From Clostridiaceae bacterium BL-3 (GTDB lineage Bacteria > Bacillota > Clostridia > Clostridiales > Clostridiaceae): a stretch of DNA of 64,000 nucleotides. Shown here one piece after another: positions 26,874 to 35,379 of the stretch. Made by a program: the position numbers and the translations under genes. The stretch spans positions 62,001-126,000 of the forward strand of contig CADDXC010000002.1 of NCBI GenBank assembly GCA_902809985.1, read 5' to 3'. The notes beneath the pieces were generated by a model, which was not told where the DNA came from, did not search any database, and worked only from the letters and a program-made list of their open reading frames with translations. Within the stretch, counting starts at the first letter, position 1; the number at the start of each line of letters is the position of its first letter.

Positions 26874-26905
26874 TTGCAGATATGGAACAAAATGCATTTT
26901 TGCAA
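26874..26905 (+). promoter_or_regulatory. paired enhancer sites upstream of the acyl carrier/LuxE-LuxC operon
   Basis: TTGCAGATATGGAA at 26874-26887 and ATGCATTTTTGCAA at 26892-26905 each match a TTGCA-N4-TGCAA palindrome with one mismatch in the arms. Their spacing is 18 bases. The same motif and spacing occur before the 4-hydroxybutyrate operon. They lie about 125 bases upstream of a -24/-12 promoter, a usual place for sigma-54 activator sites. The outer TTGTTGCA/TGCAACAA pairing could also form a weak terminator for cobO. Confidence 0.6.
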
Positions 26906-27029
26906 CAATATAAAATGTATATTATGATTACTAGGACTGAGGATAAGTTATATGTACTTTTGTTTTATTAATGCAACAAGCATATATAGGGGGTATCTGC
27001 AATTCTTTGATATAGAAATGTTTAGTTGG

Positions 27030-27045
27030 TGGTATGATAATTGCT
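27030..27045 (+). promoter_or_regulatory. sigma-54 (-24/-12) promoter of the acyl carrier/LuxE-LuxC operon
   Basis: TGGTATGATAATTGCT fits TGGYAY-N5-TTGCW exactly. It is 39 bases before the acyl carrier protein start. Confidence 0.75.
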
Positions 27046-27084
27046 ACTTAATAAAGATTGCATGGGGAAATGGAGGAGTATATT

Positions 27085-27327
27085 ATGAATAATTTAGATA
27101 AATTCAAAAATATAATTTGTGATACTTTAAATATAAAGGATGTAGAAAATATCAAAGATGAAATGGGACCGGATGAAATAAAGGATTGGGATTCATTGGC
27201 ACATGTGGAATTGGTTACAGCACTGGGAGATGAATTTGGAGTAAATTTTGATGTGGTTGATATATCCAGAATGTATACGATTGGAGACATTAAAAAGATA
27301 TTAAAAAAATACGGGGTGGAACTATGA
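27085..27327 (+). CDS. acyl carrier protein
   Basis: The protein has 80 residues from ATG 27085, with GGAGGAG at 27072-27078 deciding the start. Ser37 in DWDSLAHVELV is the expected phosphopantetheine site. The protein is acidic with the four-helix pattern of carrier proteins. It overlaps the ligase gene by 4 bases, so it is a dedicated carrier for this cluster rather than the fatty-acid synthesis ACP. Confidence 0.88.
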   Translation: MNNLDKFKNIICDTLNIKDVENIKDEMGPDEIKDWDSLAHVELVTALGDEFGVNFDVVDISRMYTIGDIKKILKKYGVEL

Positions 27328-28793
27328 CATTTACAGACTATATATTTGAAAAATCCAGACATTTAAAAAAAACAGCATTGATAGATGGCGGCAGTATAAG
27401 CTATGAGGAGATTTACCGTGGTGTAAATTATGTATCCAATCTACTGAATAAAAGTAAATGTTCAAAGAAAGACAGTGTACTTGTTATTTCAGATAATTCC
27501 AGATTTTTTATAGAAACCTATTTTGGTATAATTAAAAATGGAAATATCTGTGTTCCGATTAATCCAAATATGTCTGAAAACGATGTAAAATATATTGTGG
27601 ATATTTTAAAAATAAAAACAATTTTTTGTCAAAAAAAATATGAATCCAGGGTAAAAAAATTGATTTATGAGAGAGCAATATTATATACTGAAGAAGACAT
27701 GGGAACAAGTGAAAATGAACTTGTTCTGAATGATCCTGTAGATGTAGAAAGGGATACAGCACTTATTATGTTTACATCGGGGTCTACTTCAAAGCCGAAA
27801 GGTGTCATGCTCACGCATTACAATTTGATGTATAATACCGATTCTATTGTGGAATATTTGCGTTTGACTGAAAAGGACCGGGTGGAGGTTGTACTTCCTT
27901 TTTACTATTGTTATGGAACATCCCTTTTGAATACGCATTTTAGATGTGGTGGAAGCGTTGTAATAAATAGTAAGTTTATGTTTCCTCAAACTGTTATAGA
28001 GGACATAAAGAAATATAATTGTACTGGTTTTGCAGGGGTTCCAAGCACTTACCAGATATTGTTGAGAATGACTAATTTTAAGGATGCTGAGATGCCGTCA
28101 TTGAGATATGTAACACAGGCCGGAGGAAGGCTTCCAGAGGTATTTATATTGGAATTGTATGAGGCTCTTAAAGGAGTTGACATATACATTATGTATGGAC
28201 AGACTGAAGCTACAGCTAGGTTGTCATATCTTCCGCCCTCTCAGATTAAAAATAAATTGGGTTCTATAGGAAAGGGGATTCCAGGTACAAAATTAATGAT
28301 CCTAAATAAGAAGTGTCTTCCAGCTGAAATAGGAGAAGTAGGAGAAATAGTTGCTAAAGGTGGAAATGTGATGAAGGGATATTTTAATGACGAAGAGGAA
28401 ACAAAAAAGGTTCTTAGGAATGGTCTTTTGTATACAGGTGATTTAGCCTTTAAAGATGAGGATGGATATATATTTGTAGTTTCCAGAGAAAAGAATATAA
28501 TAAAATGTGCTGGAAATAGAATAAGCCCCAGAGAGATTGAAAATACAATCTGTGGTATAAAACAGGTTGTGGAGTGTGTTGTTATAGGGGTTGAGGACGA
28601 TATTTTAGGCGAGGCAATAAAGGCTTTTGTAGTTTTAAAAGATAGTAACAGCAGCATAGATTCAAAATATATAGTGGATTACTGTATGGAAAGGCTTCCA
28701 AGGTATAAGGTACCCAAATATGTACAGTTTTTACCGTCACTTCCCAAAAATTCATCAGGCAAAGTACTGCTTAAAAAGCTGAAGAATATGTAA
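27324..28793 (+). CDS. acyl-AMP ligase (AMP-binding enzyme)
   Basis: The protein has 489 residues. The ATP loop MFTSGSTSKPKGVMLTH, the YGQTEATARLSYLP motif, YTGDLAFKDEDGYIFV and the catalytic Lys in SSGKVLLKK are present. It activates a carboxylic acid as the adenylate. Next to a carrier protein it probably loads the acyl group onto phosphopantetheine rather than free CoA. The acid is unknown. It starts four bases inside the carrier gene and is 25 bases before the LuxE-like gene. Confidence 0.88.
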   Translation: MTFTDYIFEKSRHLKKTALIDGGSISYEEIYRGVNYVSNLLNKSKCSKKDSVLVISDNSRFFIETYFGIIKNGNICVPINPNMSENDVKYIVDILKIKTIFCQKKYESRVKKLIYERAILYTEEDMGTSENELVLNDPVDVERDTALIMFTSGSTSKPKGVMLTHYNLMYNTDSIVEYLRLTEKDRVEVVLPFYYCYGTSLLNTHFRCGGSVVINSKFMFPQTVIEDIKKYNCTGFAGVPSTYQILLRMTNFKDAEMPSLRYVTQAGGRLPEVFILELYEALKGVDIYIMYGQTEATARLSYLPPSQIKNKLGSIGKGIPGTKLMILNKKCLPAEIGEVGEIVAKGGNVMKGYFNDEEETKKVLRNGLLYTGDLAFKDEDGYIFVVSREKNIIKCAGNRISPREIENTICGIKQVVECVVIGVEDDILGEAIKAFVVLKDSNSSIDSKYIVDYCMERLPRYKVPKYVQFLPSLPKNSSGKVLLKKLKNM

Positions 28794-28818
28794 GGTAAAA
28801 CAAGGTAGGTGGATATAT

Positions 28819-29931
28819 GTGGAAATAGACCATTTAATAGAAAACATAGTATTAGGTAATCAATTTAAAATATCTCAAAAGAAAAAGGAAAGTATACTGC
28901 TCGATATAATCAAGAAGCAGCTTGAATTGAATAAAGTCAGCCCCAATATAAGCAGTATGTATAAAAAATTTTCTATAAATATTCCCAAGATTTCGAAACT
29001 TTCAGAAGTCCCATTTATCCCAGTAAACATGTTCAAAAAATTTGCTCTTTTAACCTGCAGCAGTGAAGATGTAATAAGAATTTTAAATTCCAGTTCCACT
29101 ACTTCTGGAATTCCCAGCAAGATATATCTGGATAAAACTACGTCTATAAGGCAGATTCAGGGTCTTATAAATACTTTAAAGGATTTTCTTGGAGGGAATA
29201 GGAGACCTCTTCTTATCCTGGATACGGAAGACGTGAACAAAAAAAATGCTGTATTGAATGCGAGGGGAGCAGCTATTAGGGGAATCAGTAATTTTGCCAG
29301 CAGTATAACTTATGTTATGGATAAAAAGGATGGGCATTTGGAAGTAAATTTGTCCAGATTGAGAAAATTTGAAGATGAAAATAGAGATAGGGAAGTATTG
29401 GTATATGGTTTTACCTATATAATATGGAGCAGATTTGTAAGAGAATTGGAAAAGAGGAATATTAGGCTATTGCTTCCTAAGATGAAACTTCTCCACAGCG
29501 GCGGGTGGAAGAAACTTGTTTCTGAAAGTGTTGAAAAAAAGGAGTTTAACAGGAGGACAGCAGAGGTCTTTGGGACTGAAGAAAAAAATATATTGGATTT
29601 TTATGGTATGGTGGAACAACTGGGAGTGGTATTTGTGGATTGTGAATGTGGATATAAGCATGTACCGGATTTTGCAGATGTTATAATAAGAGATTTTAAC
29701 ACTTTGAAAGAAGTTGAGATCGGTCAGTGTGGAATTATAGAAGTTATGAGTATTTTAGGTTCCAGCTATCCTTCGCAGGGCATTTTGACGGAAGATGTTG
29801 GAGAGCTTGTGGGGGTTGATGATTGCAGATGTGGAAGGCGGGGTAAATATTTTAAATTCAAGTCCAGGATGGAGAAAGCTGAAATCAGGGGCTGTGGAGA
29901 TACATTTGCAGAAAAGGAGGCCATTAAATGA
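28819..29931 (+). CDS. LuxE-like acyl-protein synthetase
   Basis: The protein has 370 residues from GTG 28819, the length of bacterial LuxE. Family segments include SSTTSGIPSKIYLD near residues 93-106, HSGGWKKL and a C-terminal RGCGDTF with Cys359, close to the LuxE acyl-acceptor Cys364. A zinc-like CECGYKH/CRCGRRGKY pair is also visible. LuxE activates fatty acid as acyl-AMP and holds it as a thioester for LuxC. Its overlap with the next gene (ATGA) supports a complex with the LuxC-like reductase. Confidence 0.85.
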   Translation: MEIDHLIENIVLGNQFKISQKKKESILLDIIKKQLELNKVSPNISSMYKKFSINIPKISKLSEVPFIPVNMFKKFALLTCSSEDVIRILNSSSTTSGIPSKIYLDKTTSIRQIQGLINTLKDFLGGNRRPLLILDTEDVNKKNAVLNARGAAIRGISNFASSITYVMDKKDGHLEVNLSRLRKFEDENRDREVLVYGFTYIIWSRFVRELEKRNIRLLLPKMKLLHSGGWKKLVSESVEKKEFNRRTAEVFGTEEKNILDFYGMVEQLGVVFVDCECGYKHVPDFADVIIRDFNTLKEVEIGQCGIIEVMSILGSSYPSQGILTEDVGELVGVDDCRCGRRGKYFKFKSRMEKAEIRGCGDTFAEKEAIK

Positions 29932-31217
29932 TAGATTGTTACCTGTTGGATGGATCCTTTTATAGAGAGAAAAAAATTTTTGATAAATTTGATGAAATAA
30001 GTAATACTTTAAGAGAAAATGTAGAATTGTTAAATTCAATACCAGTGGAGGCTGTTATTCTCATATTGGAAGAATACAGTAAAAAATTGTCTAGAGATAA
30101 ACAACTTCTTAAAATCACAGGAACAGCGTATCTTTCCTTCTATTTTAGAAAATCAAATATAGAAAGGCTGATAGAAATCAATTTGAAAGATAAAAAATAT
30201 TTAAATAAATTTGTTCCTATAGGTAGCGGCAGATTCATAAAAGCACAGGGGAGGGGAATCAGCTGTCACTGGATAGCAGGAAATGTACCTACTCTTGCTA
30301 TTTATTCAATTTTTCAGTCACTCATAGCTAAAAATTCAAATCTTGTGAGACTACCTGAAAAAAACATCCCTATAGTTTTAAAATTATTAAAACCTCTGGA
30401 TAATATACGGGTAATCTACAATGATCAGGTATATTCTTCTAAAAATATATTGAAAAATATATCCCTGATATATTTTCCTAGAGAAGATGAATTTTTAAAT
30501 AAATCCATGTCTGGTATTGCGGATTCAAGGATTATATGGGGAGGAGAAAACGCAGTAAATCATATTGCCTCACTTCCTAAAAAAACTACCTGTAAGGATA
30601 TAGTTTTTGGGCCAAAATATTCTTTTGCCGTGTTTGACAGATATGCTGTTGAAAGTAATAGCTGCAGTGAATATATAAACAAGTTTGTAACGGACGTAGT
30701 TTTGTTCGGACAGAAAGCCTGTTCTTCACCTCATGTGCTTTTTGTAGAAAAAAGTGATATTCCTTTGAAATATATCGTTGAAATGCTTGAAAGATCTTTT
30801 CAAAGAATAGGTAAAAGGTATAAAAATATTCCAGATCAGAATACCTGTGCAGAAATTATAAACAAGAGGGGAATGTACAGCCTTGATTTGACCAAGGATA
30901 TTTGCTGCAGTGACGGATTGGAATATACTATTTTGATTGATGATGAAATAAAATTAGAAGAACCTGTAGGGGGAAGTTGTATTTTTGTAAAGCAGATAAA
31001 TAGTATATTTGATATAAAGGATTTGATTACCCGCAGGATACAGACAATAGGTTATGCTATTGATGATAAAGACAAGCTTTTTAAATTTGCAGGTATGGTT
31101 ACATCAGCGGGTGTAAACAGAGTGGTGGGTTTTGGAACCATGAATAATTATGATTCCCCCTGGGATGGATATTTTATGATAAATGAACTTGTAATGTGGT
31201 GTAATCTGAATATTTAG
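29928..31217 (+). CDS. LuxC-like acyl reductase
   Basis: The protein has 429 residues. An aldehyde-dehydrogenase-type fold carries CHWIAGNVPTLAIYSIFQSL as nucleotide-binding region and Cys265 in GQKACSSPHVLFVEK as the expected acyl-accepting residue. LuxC reduces acyl-thioesters with NADPH to aldehyde. No luciferase or LuxD gene is present, so light production is not the purpose. The aldehyde could feed an alcohol, amine or a carrier-bound product. Start ATG 29928 overlaps the luxE-like stop. Confidence 0.85.
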   Translation: MIDCYLLDGSFYREKKIFDKFDEISNTLRENVELLNSIPVEAVILILEEYSKKLSRDKQLLKITGTAYLSFYFRKSNIERLIEINLKDKKYLNKFVPIGSGRFIKAQGRGISCHWIAGNVPTLAIYSIFQSLIAKNSNLVRLPEKNIPIVLKLLKPLDNIRVIYNDQVYSSKNILKNISLIYFPREDEFLNKSMSGIADSRIIWGGENAVNHIASLPKKTTCKDIVFGPKYSFAVFDRYAVESNSCSEYINKFVTDVVLFGQKACSSPHVLFVEKSDIPLKYIVEMLERSFQRIGKRYKNIPDQNTCAEIINKRGMYSLDLTKDICCSDGLEYTILIDDEIKLEEPVGGSCIFVKQINSIFDIKDLITRRIQTIGYAIDDKDKLFKFAGMVTSAGVNRVVGFGTMNNYDSPWDGYFMINELVMWCNLNI

Positions 31218-31237
31218 ATTATCTTTAAGATTGCTGG

Positions 31238-31263
31238 CAGGAGACCTTTAAGTAAGGCTCCTG
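31238..31263 (+). terminator. hairpin between the LuxC-like gene and the MaoC gene
   Basis: CAGGAG pairs with CTCCTG and CCTT with AAGG around a short loop. The following tract ACTTTCTTA is only partly T-rich, so this may be a leaky terminator or an RNA-processing hairpin. Confidence 0.5.
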
Positions 31264-31292
31264 ACTTTCTTATATAAGGGAGGTTATATTAT

Positions 31293-31709
31293 ATGAGAGG
31301 CTTAACCATTGATGAATTGAAAATTGGAGATAGAGCTTATTTTGAAAAGATTGTATCTGAAGATGATGTATATTCATTTGCTGAAATAACTGGGGATTTC
31401 AATCCACTTCATGTAGATGAAAAAAAATACAAAGATGTATTTAAGAAAAGAATAGCACATGGGGCGTTGATAGCAGGATATTTATCTGCCTGTATAGGGA
31501 TGTACCTTCCAGGTCCAGGTACTATTTATTTAAGTCAAAACTCAAAATTCAATTTGCCTGTATATTTTGGAGATACTATAAAAGTGGAAATAGAGGTTTT
31601 AGAAATATATAAAAATGAGAATATAGCAAAGCTTAAAACTACCTGTACCAATTCAACAGGTCATAAGGTTTTGACAGGTGAAGCTTTTGTTATGCCGCCG
31701 TCAAAATAG
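31293..31709 (+). CDS. MaoC-family (R)-enoyl hydratase/dehydratase
   Basis: The protein has 138 residues, a single hot-dog domain. The catalytic motif is FAEITGDFNPLHVDEKK (Asp and His) and AHGALIAGYLSACIGMYLPGPGT follows. Such enzymes hydrate enoyl-CoA or enoyl-ACP to the R-3-hydroxy form, or the reverse. It follows the LuxC-like gene after a hairpin and is probably part of the same pathway. Crotonyl-type substrates would link it to the neighbouring 4-hydroxybutyrate operon, but this is inference. Confidence 0.88.
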   Translation: MRGLTIDELKIGDRAYFEKIVSEDDVYSFAEITGDFNPLHVDEKKYKDVFKKRIAHGALIAGYLSACIGMYLPGPGTIYLSQNSKFNLPVYFGDTIKVEIEVLEIYKNENIAKLKTTCTNSTGHKVLTGEAFVMPPSK

Positions 31710-31867
31710 CATAAATTATTAAAATACGTGATTGGTGCTTTGAAAGCTAGGGTTTATAGGCATATTTTATCATGAAAACGGTTAAATATATGATATGATT
31801 TTTTATGTAGAGTACTGCACATTTAGTTATATTTTATGTTATATGATTTTAGAAGGGGGTTTAATTC

Positions 31868-33322
31868 ATGAAAGACAGGGAATTGGTAAGCTTTGATAAT
31901 TTGCTGGAAGGAGATGCAAAATTTTTGAAATCCAGAATAAAACAACTGTATCAGGTTATTGAAAGTTCCTATGATGGGATATATATAACAGATGGAAATG
32001 CAAATACCATATTTCTAAATAAGTCCTATGAGAGAATCACCGGAATGAGGAAAAGTGAAATGCTTGGCAAAAATATGAGATACCTGGAGAAAAACAATTA
32101 TATTTCCAAATCCGGGACACTTATAGTATTGAACAGCAGAAGAAATGTTACAATCGAACAGAAGTTTAAAACGGGCAAGACAGCATTGGTTTCCAGCAGC
32201 CCTATTTTCGATGAAAATGGCGAAATAACCATGGTGGTCACAAATGTGAGAAATGTTACGGAACTCTATGAATTGAAGGAACAACTGGAGAAAAATAGGG
32301 AGATCATGGGAAAATATCATTTACAGCTGGAGGCAATGAGAAAGCAGATTCTTGAATGCTCAGATATTATAGTGAAAGATGAAAAGATGATCAATACACT
32401 TAATATGGCAAAAAAAGTGGCAAAAGTGGATACAACTGTGCTTTTGCTGGGGGAAACTGGTGTAGGCAAGGAAAAAGTAGCTAAATATATACATAAAAAC
32501 AGCAGGAGAAGCAATAAGAATTTTATAAAAATAGACTGTAGTTCTATACCTCATAACCTCATAGAATCAGAATTTTTTGGCTATGAAAAAGGGTCGTTTA
32601 CAGGTGCAAGCAAGGAGGGGAAGATGGGTCTTTTCGAGTTAGCAGATGAGGGTACGGTTTTTTTGGATGAAATTGGGGAACTCGACATGGATATGCAGGC
32701 TAAACTTTTGAGGGTGATTCAAGAGAGAGAAATCAGGAGAGTAGGCGGTACAAGTACTATAAAAATTAATATAAGGGTGATTGCCGCAACTAATAGAAAT
32801 TTGGAAAAAATGGTTGATGAAAAGATATTTAGAGAAGATCTATACTATAGATTGAATGTAGTGCCCATTACGATTTTGCCTCTTAGAGAGAGAAAGGGTG
32901 ACATTGAGCCACTTATAAATTATTTTATGGGTGTATTTAATAAGAAATATGATTTTAATAAAGTGATTACCGGTGCAGCAGTGGATTCTTTAAAAGAATA
33001 TAGATGGCCGGGAAATGTAAGGGAATTAAAAAATATAATAGAAAGAGTTATAATTATGACTACACGGGACAAGATACTGAGAAGCGATCTGCCCATAAGG
33101 GAAGTTTGGGACAGCAGCAAATTTGAGAGCGAGGAAAGTGGCATGATAAAGAATCATTTAACTCTAAAGGATGCGGTTGAAAATCTGGAAGAGTCTATGA
33201 TAGAAAGTGCTTTTAGAAAATGTGGAAATGTGAGGGATGCAGCGAGGGAACTTGGAATAAATGCCTCCACTTTAGTTAGAAAGAGGAAGAGGTACAGGAA
33301 TAAATGTATGTTGCAAAAATGA
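31868..33322 (+). CDS. PAS-domain sigma-54-dependent transcriptional activator
   Basis: The protein has 484 residues. A PAS sensor spans about 22-140 (SYDGIYITDGNANTIFLNKS). A coiled-coil linker leads to an AAA+ domain with Walker A GETGVGKE near residue 195 and the sigma-54 contact loop GSFTGA at 242-247. A Fis-type helix-turn-helix closes the protein (RDAARELGINASTLVRKRKR). It opens promoters held by sigma-54 RNA polymerase. Palindromes begin inside its last codons, and both flanking operons have -24/-12 promoters. It is therefore their likely activator, with an unknown small ligand at the PAS domain. Confidence 0.93.
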   Translation: MKDRELVSFDNLLEGDAKFLKSRIKQLYQVIESSYDGIYITDGNANTIFLNKSYERITGMRKSEMLGKNMRYLEKNNYISKSGTLIVLNSRRNVTIEQKFKTGKTALVSSSPIFDENGEITMVVTNVRNVTELYELKEQLEKNREIMGKYHLQLEAMRKQILECSDIIVKDEKMINTLNMAKKVAKVDTTVLLLGETGVGKEKVAKYIHKNSRRSNKNFIKIDCSSIPHNLIESEFFGYEKGSFTGASKEGKMGLFELADEGTVFLDEIGELDMDMQAKLLRVIQEREIRRVGGTSTIKINIRVIAATNRNLEKMVDEKIFREDLYYRLNVVPITILPLRERKGDIEPLINYFMGVFNKKYDFNKVITGAAVDSLKEYRWPGNVRELKNIIERVIIMTTRDKILRSDLPIREVWDSSKFESEESGMIKNHLTLKDAVENLEESMIESAFRKCGNVRDAARELGINASTLVRKRKRYRNKCMLQK

Positions 33323-33342
33323 AATCAGTTGCAATTATGCAA
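33311..33342 (+). promoter_or_regulatory. paired enhancer sites of the 4-hydroxybutyrate operon
   Basis: TTGCAAAAATGAAA (33311-33324) and TTGCAATTATGCAA (33329-33342) are 18 bases apart. The second is a perfect TTGCA-N4-TGCAA palindrome; the first has one arm mismatch and overlaps the activator's stop codon. Confidence 0.65.
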
Positions 33343-33386
33343 ATAAGAGATATATTTGATAAATTGAATAAGCAAAAGATATTATG

Positions 33387-33400
33387 TTGCGATTATGCAA
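33387..33400 (+). promoter_or_regulatory. third enhancer site of the 4-hydroxybutyrate operon
   Basis: TTGCGATTATGCAA matches the palindrome with one mismatch. It lies 58 bases from the previous site and about 110 bases before the -24 element. Confidence 0.6.
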
Positions 33401-33439
33401 TAAATCTATGAATCCGACTGTAGTATTTTTATAGTACAG

Positions 33440-33495
33440 AAATTCGTATAGTTCTGCAATTGCCTGCTAAATTGAGGACTGTGCGAATTTTTTGT
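33440..33495 (+). terminator. rho-independent terminator after the sigma-54 activator gene
   Basis: AAATTCGTATAGTTC pairs with GGACTGTGCGAATTT using G-U pairs, with inner CAATT/AATTG, then six T. It separates activator transcription from the operon promoter just downstream. Confidence 0.82.
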
Positions 33496-33511
33496 ATTTT
33501 GTATAAAAAAC

Positions 33512-33527
33512 TGGTACTAAAATTGCT
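33512..33527 (+). promoter_or_regulatory. sigma-54 (-24/-12) promoter of the 4-hydroxybutyrate operon
   Basis: TGGTACTAAAATTGCT fits TGGYAY-N5-TTGCW exactly and lies 58 bases before the dehydratase start. Confidence 0.78.
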
Positions 33528-33585
33528 TTAATAAGGTTGTGTAAGTAAAAAATTATATCTATATGAGATGAAAGGAATGATTGCG

Positions 33586-35040
33586 ATGTCTTTAATGACA
33601 GGAGAAGAATATGTGGAGAGTTTGCGCAAACTAAAGTTAAACGTTTATTATCTGGGGAAAAAAGTAGAAAGCCCTGTAGATAATCCCGTACTTCGTCCAT
33701 CTCTTAATTCTGTGAAGATGACTTATGATCTGGCTCAGCAGCCGGAATACGAGGATCTTATGACGGTAAAATCAAATATAACAGGCGAGAAGGTAAATAG
33801 ATTTACTCATTTGCATCAAAGTACCGAAGATCTGGTAAAGAAAGTTAAAATGCAGAGATTATGTGGACAAAAAACTGCCGCTTGTTTCCAAAGATGTGTT
33901 GGAATGGATGCATTTAATGCAGTATACAGCACTACTTTTGAGATAGACAAACAGTACGATACTAATTATTTTGAAAACTTTAAAAAATATTTGGCATATG
34001 TTCAAGACAAGGATCTCACAGTTGATGGAGCAATGACAGACCCTAAGGGAGATAGAGGATTATCCCCAAGTAAACAAGTTGATCCGGATTTGTACTTGAG
34101 AGTTGTAGAAAGAAGGCCGGACGGAGTAGTAGTTAGAGGTGCAAAGGCTCACCAGACAGGAATTTGTAATTCTCATGAAGTTCTGGTAATGCCTACACAG
34201 GCTATGAAACCTGAGGATAAGGATTATGCAATATCTTTTGCAGTTCCTACTGATACAAAGGGAATAACCATGATAATTGGGAGACAGTCCTGTGACACAA
34301 GAAAACTGGAAAAAGATGCTGACATTGATGTAGGTAATAAGAATTTTGGCGGTGTAGAAGCACTGACGGTATTTGACGATGTATTTGTTCCAAATGACAG
34401 AATATTTTTAAATGGTGAAACTGAATATGCAGGTATGCTGGTGGAAAGGTTTGCAGGATATCACAGACAGAGCTATGGTGGTTGCAAAGTTGGAGTGGGA
34501 GATGTACTTATAGGAGCTGCCGCACTGGCTGCCGATTATAATGGAGTGCCAAGGGCATCTCATATAAAGGACAAGTTGATAGAAATGATGCATTTGAATG
34601 AAACACTGTATGCCTGTGGAATTGCCTGCTCTTCTGAGGGATATCCAACAAAAGCGGGCAACTATCAGATAGATTTATTGCTTGCAAATGTATGTAAGCA
34701 GAATGTAACGAGATTTCCATATGAAATTGTAAGGCTGGCGGAAGATATAGCAGGAGGTCTTATGGTTACAATGCCTTCAGAAAAGGATTATAAGAGCCCT
34801 GAAGTAGGCAAATATGTAGAAAAATATCTAGTAGGGACTGCATCTGTTCCCGTAGAGAACAGAATGAAAGTACTCAGGCTTATAGAAAACTTGAGCCTAG
34901 GCACTGCAGCAGTGGGCTATAGAACTGAGTCCATGCACGGTGCAGGTTCACCACAGGCACAGAGAATAATGATATCAAGACAGGGAAATCTGGGCCAGAA
35001 GAAATTGTTGGCAAAAGCTATAGCCAGAATAGAAGAATAG
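33586..35040 (+). CDS. abfD: 4-hydroxybutyryl-CoA dehydratase / vinylacetyl-CoA isomerase (copy 1)
   Basis: It removes water from 4-hydroxybutyryl-CoA by a ketyl-radical route, giving crotonyl-CoA, with FAD and a [4Fe-4S] cluster. The protein has 484 residues. The cluster ligands are all present: Cys100 and Cys104 in CFQRC, His293 and Cys300 in GYHRQSYGGC, which correspond to C99, C103, H292 and C299 of the characterised enzyme. ATG 33586 is chosen because AAAGGA is nine bases upstream and the start then matches copy 2; ATG 33568 is an alternative. It leads a sigma-54-controlled operon with CoA-transferase and permease. Confidence 0.94.
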   Translation: MSLMTGEEYVESLRKLKLNVYYLGKKVESPVDNPVLRPSLNSVKMTYDLAQQPEYEDLMTVKSNITGEKVNRFTHLHQSTEDLVKKVKMQRLCGQKTAACFQRCVGMDAFNAVYSTTFEIDKQYDTNYFENFKKYLAYVQDKDLTVDGAMTDPKGDRGLSPSKQVDPDLYLRVVERRPDGVVVRGAKAHQTGICNSHEVLVMPTQAMKPEDKDYAISFAVPTDTKGITMIIGRQSCDTRKLEKDADIDVGNKNFGGVEALTVFDDVFVPNDRIFLNGETEYAGMLVERFAGYHRQSYGGCKVGVGDVLIGAAALAADYNGVPRASHIKDKLIEMMHLNETLYACGIACSSEGYPTKAGNYQIDLLLANVCKQNVTRFPYEIVRLAEDIAGGLMVTMPSEKDYKSPEVGKYVEKYLVGTASVPVENRMKVLRLIENLSLGTAAVGYRTESMHGAGSPQAQRIMISRQGNLGQKKLLAKAIARIEE

Positions 35041-35051
35041 TGAATATAAAG

Positions 35052-35072
35052 ATGGGGTGATTTTCACCCCAT
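35052..35072 (+). other. perfect hairpin between the dehydratase and NifU-like genes
   Basis: ATGGGGTGA and TCACCCCAT form a 9-base stem with a three-base loop 11 bases after the abfD stop. No T run follows, so it looks like an RNA processing or stabilising element rather than a full terminator. Confidence 0.5.
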
Positions 35073-35094
35073 GAGTAAAATGAGGTGCTGCATT

Positions 35095-35379
35095 ATGGAA
35101 GAAAAAATATTGGAAGTAATTGATAAAAACATAAGACCTTATTTAAATAGTCATAATGGGGATATCCAATTTATTGGAGTGAAAGATGGAGTAGTTAAAA
35201 TTAGGCTTTTGGGCCAGTGCAGCAATTGTGCTTTATCCAAGGACACTGTAAAAAACGTAATTGAAACTTCTTTGAAATTAAAAATCGAACAGGTAAAAAA
35301 AGTAGAAGTTGTAGATTATATAAGTCAGGACACTTTAGATCTAGCAAAAAAAATATTAAATAAGGATTTGGATGACTGA
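35095..35379 (+). CDS. NifU C-terminal-domain-like iron-sulfur protein
   Basis: The protein has 94 residues. ATG 35095 has GAGGTG upstream; two earlier in-frame ATG codons sit in the hairpin or lack a site. The NifU C-terminal fold is seen in VIDKNIRPYLNSHNGDIQFI and the CxxC motif is Cys42/Cys45 (GQCSNCALS). Such proteins hold and hand over [4Fe-4S] clusters. Placed between a [4Fe-4S] dehydratase and its CoA-transferase, it is probably a dedicated cluster donor. It ends one base before the next gene. Confidence 0.82.
   Translation: MEEKILEVIDKNIRPYLNSHNGDIQFIGVKDGVVKIRLLGQCSNCALSKDTVKNVIETSLKLKIEQVKKVEVVDYISQDTLDLAKKILNKDLDD

Noticed and set aside
26871-26908. Reading TTGTTGCA/TGCAACAA as only a cobO terminator
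   Set aside because: The stem is 8 bases with a 22-base loop and no T run. The internal motif and spacing match the enhancer sites of the other operon better.
27085-31709. Bioluminescence system
   Set aside because: LuxC- and LuxE-like genes are present but there is no luxA, luxB or luxD, and luciferase needs oxygen.
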